55,544 nucleotides of DNA, taken from Clostridiales bacterium. Lineage in GTDB: Bacteria; Bacillota; Clostridia; Lachnospirales; WQUN01. The stretch lies in NCBI GenBank assembly GCA_031269465.1, contig JAISZB010000102.1, positions 1-55,544 on the forward strand, given 5' to 3'. Positions 48,986-55,544 of this stretch are shown here, one piece after another. Both the position numbers and the translations under genes were made by a program. How positions within the stretch are numbered: position 1 is the stretch's first letter; every line of letters begins with the position of its first letter. Under the pieces are notes generated by a model, which worked only from the letters and a program-made list of their open reading frames with translations, was not told the origin of the DNA and ran no database searches.

Positions 48986-51900
48986 CTATACCAGTCCCAA
49001 ATATTTCTCGAAAAATTTAAGAAGTTTCTCTATTATGCTTTGTTTCTTTTCGGCGCGATTGCCGCCTCCGAAGCGCGACACGGGCGGCAGGATTTTATCT
49101 ATGTCCGTCCCTGTTGTTTTCAAAGCACCGTCGCGGAACGCGCTGTCGATAAAACGGCGGGCTTCTTCCTCTTTCAGCTTTTCATCGGCAATCAGCGCGG
49201 ACAAATCTTCCTCTTTTCGCTCCTGCACGAACCGTCGCCAGTCCTCGTCAACTTTGGTGGACACGTTGACACGCTCGACAAAGTGTTCTATCAATTCTTT
49301 TTTGCTCCGTAATTCGATGCTTGAATTGATAGCTTTATCAATCGCCGCAAGTATGCTCTTGTCCTCGCAGTTAGAATCGTGATACTTCTCAACAAGTATA
49401 AGTATATAGTCGATATTTACCTCAATCTGCTTGATTAGCTCCAACTCGAAAACAATATCGTCGTTGATGTTTTCTTTATCACCGTGCGGGTCAGGTCGCA
49501 GGTCTTGATAGAGGTCAATGTAAACGCTTTGATAATTCTGAAAATCTCCAACTTTCAGGATTTCATTTCCGGCAAAATCGTCAAAAGCCGTTAGAATATT
49601 TCTTAGTCGCAATATCGCTCCGTATAAACGGATAAAGTCCTTTAGGGATTCTTCTCCGATGATAGGTTCGCCCAAAGGAAAACGCTCCAATAGTTCCGCA
49701 ACCAACTCGGCGTAACCCTGCTTATGTTCGCCGTTTTGGTCATAGCCGTCATAATAATCGCCGTATGTTTTCAGAAGCACAATGCCGCTTGCATCCTTGT
49801 CGCCGAACAGCGCAATGGCATCATCGGTCGCTTGTTTCAAATCTCGGAAACAGACGATATTCCCGAACGTCTTAACCGAGTTCAGTATGCGGTTAGTACG
49901 CGAAAACGCTTGTATCAACCCGTGCTGTTTCAGATTTTTATCAACCCACAGCGTATTGAGGGTGGTCGCGTCAAAACCCGTGAGAAACATATTGACGACA
50001 ATCAACAAATCCACCTCGCGATTTTTTACTCGCGAGGAAAGGTCTTTGTAGTAATTCTGAAACTTATCCGACGATGTATCGAAGTTCGTGCTGAACGCGT
50101 TATTGTAATCAGCTATCGCCGCTTCGAGAAAATCACGGGAACTTTTATCAAGTTTGCTGTTGTCAAAATCTTCGTCCGGCAGTGCGTCCTCCGGGTCTGA
50201 TTCATTCGGGCTGTAACTGAATATTGTTGCTACGGTAAAATTGCGGTTCTTTTCAGCAAGTTGCGTCTGAAATTCTGTGTAATACAGCTTTGCCATTGGG
50301 ATAGAGGCAACGGCAAAAATAGAGTTAAATCCCGCTACACGCTGACCTTTCAGCGTGTAGAGAGAATTACGCTTCGTCTTTTGGTCGAAGTGTTCAAGAA
50401 TGTAGGTAACAACTTCGTGGACGCGCTCCGGCGCACTCATCGCTTTTTCAACGTCAATCGTGCGAACGTCTTTGTCTAAAATATTGTCCTTTTGCTTAAT
50501 CGTATTGATAAAATCAATGCGGAACGGCAGAACATTTCCGTCGTTGATAGCGTCCACAATCGTATAGGTGTGGAGCTTATCGCCGAATGCCTGCGGGGTT
50601 GTCCGCAAAAGCGGATTACCACCGCTCCCGGCATTGACCGCGAATATCGGAGTACCTGTAAACCCAAATAAATGATAGTTCTTAAACGCCTTTGTAATCT
50701 TTTGGTGCATATCGCCGAATTGCGAACGGTGGCACTCGTCAAAGATGATTACAACGTGCTTTTTGTAGATGTCGTGCGCCTTATTCTTGCTCACGAAAAC
50801 ATCAAGTTTTTGAATGGTCGTGATGATTATTCGGGCGTCCGGGTTTTCTAACTGCTTTTTCAGAACCGCTGTCGAGGTGTTGCTGTTCGCCGCGCCTTTT
50901 TCAAAACGGTCATACTCTTTCATTGTTTGATAGTCAATGTCTTTGCGGTCAACGGCGAATAGCACCTTGTCTATACCGTCAAGCGCGGTTGCAAGCTGCG
51001 CGGTCTTGAAACTTGTCAGCGTTTTGCCGCTGCCGGTCGTGTGCCAGATATAGCCGCCCGCTTCAAGTTTACCCGTGTTCTTATAATTGGTCGAAACCAC
51101 TATACGTGATAAAATCCGCTCGGTTGCTGCGATTTGATACGGACGCATAACAAGCAGAAGTTCCTCGCTTGTGAACACGCAGTAACGCGTCAGAATATTA
51201 AGTATGGCGTGTTTGGCGAAAAAGGTTTTTGTGAAATCCACAAGGTCAGCAATCACCTTGTTGTTTCCGTCTGCCCAAAAGCTCGTAAATTCAAAACTGT
51301 TGCTCGTCTTTTTGCTCTTTTTGCGTTCGCCGTCGCCCATTTCCTTGATATGCGCGTTGCGCGTAGTGTTGGAGTAATATTTAGTGTGCGTACCGTTTGA
51401 AATCACGAAAATTTGAACGTACTCATATAAGCCCGAAGCCGCCCAAAAGCTGTCGCGCTGATAGCGTTTTATCTGATTGAACGCCTCACGGATTGCAACG
51501 CCGCGCCGTTTTAACTCGATATGCACGAGCGGCAGGCCGTTGACGAGAACCGTCACGTCGTAGCGCGTTTCGTGAACCCCGCCCGATTCCTCGTACTGGT
51601 TAATTACTTGTTGTCGGTCTACTTCTTCAAGTAAATTTTTGAACGGTTTTCGTCCACCGTTTCTGCCTAATGTTGTGATTCCTGTCGCGGTGGCGGTCTG
51701 CTCTGTAAGGCGTTCGAGAATTTTCCTCAGATATATTACAGAACCTGCGCCCAGTCCGTCGCGGTAGGCTTGCGTCGCCTTTGCAAGCAGGAAGGTAAAT
51801 TCGCCATACTGCTCCCTGCTTGGAATAACCATATCGGATAGCTTTTCACGACGCTTTATTATACGAACGTCAACCGTTATACTTATCTGCCGCTCGTTTA

Positions 51901-52093
51901 CTCCGATGCCGTATAGCTTATCTCCCGACCAAAACGTGCGGGTGTCATCACAGCCTTTGCAATAATAATTCAGTCCTACATTGCCGATATTTAATCCTTG
52001 TTGACTACCAACAGACAGCTTTTTCTTCAAAAAGCCATCTACCTGCACGAACGCGGAATCCGGCGGTTTGGATAAAACATCAGACAATCGCAT
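48986..52093 (-). CDS. hsdR: Type I restriction subunit HsdR, chimeric N-terminus
   Basis: A 1,035-residue open frame. From about residue 162 on it is HsdR: INQYEESGGVHETRYDVTVL, nuclease core with VHIELKRRG (E-x-K), QIKRYQRDS, helicase Walker A HTTGSGKTLTSFKTAQ, DEAD-like FDECHRSQFG and LFGFTGTPIF, then motor and C-terminal helices. The first about 160 residues, starting MRLSDVLSKPPDSAFVQVDG with YYCKGCDDTRTF and YRDGLGAGSVIYLRKILERL, are not HsdR. They match a separate CxxC-containing Bacillota protein that I recall but cannot name. The usual HsdR N-terminus of about 130 residues is missing, so an in-frame deletion fused two genes. GGGGAAGG precedes ATG 52093. Activity is uncertain. Confidence 0.85.
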   Translation of the reverse strand: MRLSDVLSKPPDSAFVQVDGFLKKKLSVGSQQGLNIGNVGLNYYCKGCDDTRTFWSGDKLYGIGVNERQISITVDVRIIKRREKLSDMVIPSREQYGEFTFLLAKATQAYRDGLGAGSVIYLRKILERLTEQTATATGITTLGRNGGRKPFKNLLEEVDRQQVINQYEESGGVHETRYDVTVLVNGLPLVHIELKRRGVAIREAFNQIKRYQRDSFWAASGLYEYVQIFVISNGTHTKYYSNTTRNAHIKEMGDGERKKSKKTSNSFEFTSFWADGNNKVIADLVDFTKTFFAKHAILNILTRYCVFTSEELLLVMRPYQIAATERILSRIVVSTNYKNTGKLEAGGYIWHTTGSGKTLTSFKTAQLATALDGIDKVLFAVDRKDIDYQTMKEYDRFEKGAANSNTSTAVLKKQLENPDARIIITTIQKLDVFVSKNKAHDIYKKHVVIIFDECHRSQFGDMHQKITKAFKNYHLFGFTGTPIFAVNAGSGGNPLLRTTPQAFGDKLHTYTIVDAINDGNVLPFRIDFINTIKQKDNILDKDVRTIDVEKAMSAPERVHEVVTYILEHFDQKTKRNSLYTLKGQRVAGFNSIFAVASIPMAKLYYTEFQTQLAEKNRNFTVATIFSYSPNESDPEDALPDEDFDNSKLDKSSRDFLEAAIADYNNAFSTNFDTSSDKFQNYYKDLSSRVKNREVDLLIVVNMFLTGFDATTLNTLWVDKNLKQHGLIQAFSRTNRILNSVKTFGNIVCFRDLKQATDDAIALFGDKDASGIVLLKTYGDYYDGYDQNGEHKQGYAELVAELLERFPLGEPIIGEESLKDFIRLYGAILRLRNILTAFDDFAGNEILKVGDFQNYQSVYIDLYQDLRPDPHGDKENINDDIVFELELIKQIEVNIDYILILVEKYHDSNCEDKSILAAIDKAINSSIELRSKKELIEHFVERVNVSTKVDEDWRRFVQERKEEDLSALIADEKLKEEEARRFIDSAFRDGALKTTGTDIDKILPPVSRFGGGNRAEKKQSIIEKLLKFFEKYLGLV

Positions 52094-52143
52094 TACCTTC
52101 CCCCACAGTTGCTGTAACAACAGCAATAAATGTGCGATGATGT

Positions 52144-53151
52144 TTATTCATTCTCATCGCCTATGTCGTTACTTTGCGTTAGTTCTTTCACAGCGCGGTC
52201 AAAATCGCTTTCGAGTTGCTTTATCTCTCGCGCCCGGTAGAGTTCGTATTCCTTTTCGGCTTTTGTTACCGCTTGTTTATGTGTCACTCTGCCTTTGCCT
52301 TTAAGTAACTCGCGCCTGTTGCCGAGCAACTGCCTATCAAGTTCCGCTATCCAGTTTGCCATTGTCATAGCGTTTTCTTCTATCGCTTGCAATTCGGCGA
52401 AATCGAGGAATTGCGAAACAAGCAAATTCAAAACCTGAAGCTCTTTTTCATTCAAGTAGTTTTTCGCAATACGCACATCCTCTTTGGTTATATAGTCACC
52501 CTTAAAATTCATCATTCCGACCATAGGCTTTTCGTTATCTACACGCTCGAAAATAACTTCCGCCGCTGTATGTTTGTGCGCGGCGTAGTGCATTTTATTC
52601 TGCACCGTGGCAAAAAACTCACGCGTGACAGTAGCTTTAGGGTCATAGTCAATCGCAGTAGCGTAAATGTCCGTCACCTGCTGATATAAGTTGCGTTCGC
52701 TGCTGCGAATATCACGGATACGCTGTAACAATTCTCTAAAATAGCGCCCGCCGCCATTTTTCAGCCGCTCATCGTCCATTGTAAAACCTTTGCGAATATA
52801 CTCGTTAAGGTGCTTTGTCGCCCATTGGCGAAACTGCGTGCCGCGCAACGACTTCACCCGGTAGCCGACCGAGATAATCACATCAAGGTTATAGTATTCA
52901 AGTTGCCGTTCAACTTGACGTTCACCCTCGGTTTGAACTGTTGCAAATTTTGCAACAGTTGCTGCCATCTCCAATTCTCCCTCGTCAAAGACGTTTTTAA
53001 TATGGCGCGAAATTGTTGACTTATCGCGGTCAAACAGAGCCGCCATTTGGTCGAGTGTCAGCCAGACTGTTTCCTCATCGAACCGCACATCAACGGAAAT
53101 CTTCTCATCTTTTGTTTTGAAGATAACGATTTGGTCATCAACCTTGCTCAT
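52144..53151 (-). CDS. rhuM: RhuM-family protein
   Basis: A complete 335-residue RhuM-family protein. The N-terminus has VWLTLDQMAALFDRDKSTIS with RHIKNVFDEGEL, a DNA-binding-like module. The middle carries YYNLDVIISVGYRVKSLRGT and FRQWATKHLNEYIRKGF, the family signature, then a helical C-terminal half. RhuM was named in Salmonella pathogenicity island 3; its activity is not established. Such genes are frequently embedded in type I restriction operons. It overlaps the hsdM stop by four bases (ATGA) and lies 50 bases before hsdR, where hsdS is normally found. Confidence 0.88.
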   Translation of the reverse strand: MSKVDDQIVIFKTKDEKISVDVRFDEETVWLTLDQMAALFDRDKSTISRHIKNVFDEGELEMAATVAKFATVQTEGERQVERQLEYYNLDVIISVGYRVKSLRGTQFRQWATKHLNEYIRKGFTMDDERLKNGGGRYFRELLQRIRDIRSSERNLYQQVTDIYATAIDYDPKATVTREFFATVQNKMHYAAHKHTAAEVIFERVDNEKPMVGMMNFKGDYITKEDVRIAKNYLNEKELQVLNLLVSQFLDFAELQAIEENAMTMANWIAELDRQLLGNRRELLKGKGRVTHKQAVTKAEKEYELYRAREIKQLESDFDRAVKELTQSNDIGDENE

Positions 53152-54719
53152 AGTGCCACTCCCTCAATCTCCGCTACAATGGCGGCTATCTCTCGGCGTA
53201 AAACGTCCTCGCGGGCGACAATACGCTCAATTTCAGCGTTAAGCGCGGTAATATTTACCGCTACACGCTTGTCCTCCTGCTCAACATAGGTGCTCACGGA
53301 AAGATTAAAATCCTGCGCGGCGATTTCGTCATTAGGCACAGGACGCACGAAATATTCCACAGCCTGCCGCTGGGCATAAGCTGATATGATTTTCTCAATG
53401 TTTGCCGCAGTCAACTTGTTGCTGTTCGTTACTTTGACGCACTCACGGCTTGCGTCTATAAACAAGGTGCTGTTTTCTGATTTTGACTTTTTCAGCACCA
53501 TAATACAGGTCGCAATACTCGTGCCAAAAAACAGATTATCCGGCAGTTGAATCACGCAATCAATGTAGTTGTTGTCCACAAGATATTTGCGAATTTTCTG
53601 CTCCGCGCCGCCACGGTACATAATTCCGGGAAAACAAACAATCGCGGCAGTTCCGCTTGTCGCAAGCCACGAAAGGCTGTGCATTATGAAAGCAAGGTCA
53701 GCTTTTGACTTCGGAGCAAGCACTCCGGCAGGAGAAAAACGCGGGTCGTTAATAAGCAATGGGTTCTCGTCGCCCGCCCACTTTATGGAGTACGGAGGAT
53801 TGGAAACAATAGCCTCAAACGGCTCATCGTCCCAATGCTGCGCGTCAGTCAGCGTATCTCCGAGCGCAATATCAAACTTGTCGAAATCAACATCGTGCAA
53901 AAACATATTGATGCGTAAAAGGTTATACGTCGTTATGTTGATTTCCTGACCGAAAAAGCCCTGCCGGACGTTTTCTTTTCCGAGTATCTTCGCGAATTTC
54001 AAAAGCAGTGAGCCGCTCCCGCAAGCAGGGTCGTAAACTTTATTGACTTCACTTTTTCCGACAATCGTAATGCGCGTCAGCAGTTCGGAAACTTCCTGCG
54101 GCGTGTAATACTCTCCGCCGCTTTTCCCGGCATTACTTGCGTACATTCCCATAAGATATTCATAGGCATCGCCGAAAGCGTCTATTGTATTATCCTTATA
54201 ATCGCCGAGATTCATACCGGCAACGCCATTCATCAGTTTAACAAGTTTTTCGTTACGCCTCGCAACCGTACCGCCGAGCTTATTGCTGTTCACATCAATA
54301 TCGTCAAACAGCCCCTTGAAATTATCTTCGCTGTCCGTACCCTGCGCCGATGACTCAATGCTCTTGAACACACTTTCGAGCGTTTCATTCAAGTTATCAT
54401 CATTCGCGGCTCGTTTAAGCACATTCTCAAAAAGTTCGCTTGGCAAAACAAAGAAACCTTTGGTCTTTACAAGGTCGTCACGCGCTTGCTCAGCAGCATC
54501 ATCAGATAGCGCGGCGTAATTAAACGCGGCATCGCCGGAGGCGTGTTCTCCATCGTTTATATATACGGAAAGGTTCTCGGAAATATAGCGATAGAACATC
54601 ATACCGAGAACATACTGCTTAAAATCCCAACCGTCTACGCTTCCGCGCAGGTCGTTGGCGATACCCCAAATCGTGCTGTGCAGTTCCGCCCGTTCCTGCT
54701 CTTTTTTATTATCAGCCAT
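53148..54719 (-). CDS. hsdM: Type I restriction-modification methyltransferase HsdM
   Basis: HsdM (523 aa) methylates adenine in the recognition site as part of HsdM2S and HsdR2M2S complexes. The N-terminal HsdM_N region has IWGIANDLRGSVDGWDFKQY. The methyltransferase domain shows TPQEVSELLTRI, the SAM-binding VYDPACGSGSLLLKF (motif I) and the catalytic SNPPYS (motif IV). The C-terminus is a coiled helix (ALNAEIERIVAREDVLRREI) that would contact HsdS. ATG 54719, with GAGGAG upstream, gives the family start; a frame to 54803 adds unrelated residues. It overlaps the upstream HTH gene by 8 bases. All visible motifs are intact, but no specificity subunit is present in the window. Confidence 0.93.
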   Translation of the reverse strand: MADNKKEQERAELHSTIWGIANDLRGSVDGWDFKQYVLGMMFYRYISENLSVYINDGEHASGDAAFNYAALSDDAAEQARDDLVKTKGFFVLPSELFENVLKRAANDDNLNETLESVFKSIESSAQGTDSEDNFKGLFDDIDVNSNKLGGTVARRNEKLVKLMNGVAGMNLGDYKDNTIDAFGDAYEYLMGMYASNAGKSGGEYYTPQEVSELLTRITIVGKSEVNKVYDPACGSGSLLLKFAKILGKENVRQGFFGQEINITTYNLLRINMFLHDVDFDKFDIALGDTLTDAQHWDDEPFEAIVSNPPYSIKWAGDENPLLINDPRFSPAGVLAPKSKADLAFIMHSLSWLATSGTAAIVCFPGIMYRGGAEQKIRKYLVDNNYIDCVIQLPDNLFFGTSIATCIMVLKKSKSENSTLFIDASRECVKVTNSNKLTAANIEKIISAYAQRQAVEYFVRPVPNDEIAAQDFNLSVSTYVEQEDKRVAVNITALNAEIERIVAREDVLRREIAAIVAEIEGVAL

Positions 54720-54939
54720 TATCAGCTTGCTCCTCGTTTGTGATTTTACCCTTAGCGGGCTTGCGTCCGTTACGGGTTCTGCCATCTGTGGGTTTTGGCG
54801 CATCCTTTGGTATGAGCCAACCGCGACCTAATCGAACGGCATCCTGCACCTGCCCATTAGAACACAATGCCTGTACTCGCCTGTCTGTGATGCCCCATTT
54901 CTCTGCGGCTTGCTGCGGCGTTATCCAATCAAGCTCCAT
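54712..54939 (-). CDS. Small helix-turn-helix (excisionase-like) protein
   Basis: A 75-residue protein with an N-terminal MerR/excisionase-type helix-turn-helix: MELDWITPQQAAEKWGITDR, then RVQALCSNGQ. The wing-like GRGWLIPKDAPKP is followed by a basic disordered tail. GGAGGTGTCGGGT precedes ATG 54939. Proteins of this kind often lead type I restriction or mobile-element operons and may regulate the hsd genes or help excision. It overlaps hsdM by 8 bases. Confidence 0.75.
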   Translation of the reverse strand: MELDWITPQQAAEKWGITDRRVQALCSNGQVQDAVRLGRGWLIPKDAPKPTDGRTRNGRKPAKGKITNEEQADNG

Positions 54940-55070
54940 ACCCGACACCTCCCATAAAAGCTCTATAACATTATACAACGGATTGACGAATAAATCAAGA
55001 GGGAAAATGAAAAAAGGTGGAGATTTCAAAAAAATATTTTTTCAAACCCCCTTGACAGCACTTATCAGAA

Positions 55071-55196
55071 GACATGAAGGGTAACGGAGCAATAGATATT
55101 ATTCGAGACCCAGCGCTTACTCAGAATGGCAAGCCTCGAACGTTCTGGGAAGAGAAAAGAGACCAGTCGATTACGATAAGGAGGCTTCGGTCATGA
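55071..55196 (+). pseudogene. tcmP: 3' end of tcmP, separated from its 5' part
   Basis: The frame reads DMKGNGAIDIIRDPALTQNG, KPRTFWEEKRDQ and SITIRRLRS, then TGA. This C-terminus (RxPxxTxxGK...FWxE...IRR) matches the end of TcmP proteins. It carries on exactly in frame from GAA at 47210-47212 if the insertion is removed. The stop TGA (55194-55196) overlaps the radical SAM start ATG (55193-55195) as ATGA. An ATG at 55074 could start a 40-residue peptide, but no ribosome site supports that. Confidence 0.8.
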
Positions 55197-55544
55197 AATC
55201 AGTCAAGGGATATATAGAACGAAAAACGATGCTCTACAAGACCGGCGTGGAATATGGTGATTACACCATGAATCATGTACTCGGATGCGCTCACGGCTGC
55301 AAGTATCCGTGTTATGCATTTCTGATGGCGCGTCGGTTCGGCAAGGTTGCTTCCTACGAGGCTTGGCTCGAACCGTACCTTGTCAGCAACACACTGGAAA
55401 TACTCGATAAAGAGATTTCGAGGCTAAATCGAAAATCGAGTCGGTTCAACTATGCTTCACGACCGACCCGTTTATGTACGAATATGACGAAATAGCAGAA
55501 GTGAGCCTTGCCGCCATCAGCAAGCTTAATGCTGCAGGAATCAA
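55193..55544 (+). pseudogene. Radical SAM (SPL-like) partner of TcmP, frameshifted and cut by the window end
   Basis: Begins MKSVKGYIERKTMLYKTGVE with the three-Cys cluster CAHGCKYPC, spaced CX3CX3C, then YAFLMARRFGK. AAGGAGG (about 55179-55185) precedes the ATG. The first frame stops at 55493-55495. Another frame continues the family sequence SKIESVQLCFTTDPFMYEYD and SLAAISKLNAAGI to the end, so a one-base change has occurred near 55,424-55,430. Relatives are SPL-type radical SAM proteins adjacent to TcmP; substrate unknown. Start-stop overlap with tcmP shows translational coupling before the insertion. Confidence 0.8.

Larger units (their letters stand above)
47214..55071. mobile_element. 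7.9 kb insertion in tcmP (mobilizable element remnant)
   Basis: It is bounded by GAAG at 47210-47213 and GAAG at 55068-55071. Deleting 7,858 bp gives an uninterrupted tcmP (...MIHDILE-DMKGNGAIDIIRD...). Contents: a hairpin array, a truncated relaxase on the plus strand, and an HTH-hsdM-rhuM-hsdR cluster on the minus strand. No recombinase is visible, so it is probably a decayed integrative mobilizable element. The inner ends share an imperfect inverted repeat (CTGTGAAAGGAG at the left, complement of CCCCCTTGACAG at the right). The mechanism is inferred; a short GA-containing core would fit a large serine recombinase. Confidence 0.75.

Noticed and set aside
55074..55196. An independent 40-residue peptide gene before the radical SAM gene
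   Set aside because: No proper ribosome site; the sequence is explained fully as the severed C-terminus of tcmP in the matching frame.
38268..55544. Stop codon reassignment or suppression in the prophage
   Set aside because: The in-frame stops are TAA, TAG and TGA alike, and intact neighbours use normal stops. Frameshifts and truncations occur too, so decay is the simpler explanation.

Overview
The window looks like chromosomal DNA from a Clostridia-type Bacillota, starting near the replication origin. The evidence is the order dnaA, dnaN, recF, remB, gyrB, gyrA; the glycolytic run pgk, tpiA, gpmI, eno followed by secG, rnr and smpB; a tmRNA whose tag opens on a GAC codon as in some clostridia; and Bacillota-type ribosome binding sites. 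I did not identify the genus.

Positions 1-14,350 hold the origin and replication genes. The dnaA-dnaN gap carries seven perfect DnaA boxes, then two tandem box-like sites, a short GC tract and TAC-type DnaA-trios, which is the unwinding layout known from Bacillus subtilis. Further box clusters lie before dnaA, after dnaN and before recF. The first 2.4 kb and the 2 kb between dnaN and recF have no recognisable gene. The space is largely taken by a family of long palindromes with ends such as ACTGCTTTTCAT or ACTGATTTGCA. At least 13 recognisable copies, some nested or in tandem, plus half copies, occur between 0.4 and 36 kb, and none was seen after 38 kb.

Positions 15,000-33,800 hold a zincin-type metallopeptidase, a VanW-family secreted protein, the glycolytic cluster, secG, rnr, an S41-type peptidase, smpB and ssrA. 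They also hold an iron-starvation-like pair (DUF3793 protein and flavodoxin) with two matching operators, and a hexapeptide acetyltransferase. A complete group II intron of 2,664 bp sits inside gpmI in sense orientation, three codons after the catalytic Ser62. Glycolysis through this gene therefore needs intron splicing. The intron protein has its C-terminal zinc/HNH-like segment out of frame.

Positions 33,900-38,250 hold a dead, strikingly GC-rich IS30-family transposase and an intact AAA-ATPase/PD-(D/E)XK protein.

Positions 38,260-55,544 are acquired DNA with many broken genes. A minus-strand prophage remnant comes first: a cut GH18 protein, a DNA polymerase N-terminus joined to a TipAS fragment, DUF2815 with two stops, DUF2800, a sigma-like protein and a frameshifted ImmA/IrrE-type protease. 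A plus-strand operon follows: an HTH regulator, the three-Cys-motif partner gene tcmP, and a radical SAM gene. A 7,858 bp insertion splits this operon. It lies inside tcmP between two GAAG copies, and removing it on paper joins tcmP exactly in frame and places its stop codon over the start of the radical SAM gene. The insertion carries a hairpin array, a broken relaxase, and a type I restriction cluster (HTH, hsdM, rhuM, hsdR) that has no hsdS. Its hsdR is an in-frame chimera whose N-terminus comes from an unrelated CxxC protein. Family assignments are from memory of conserved motifs; no search was run.
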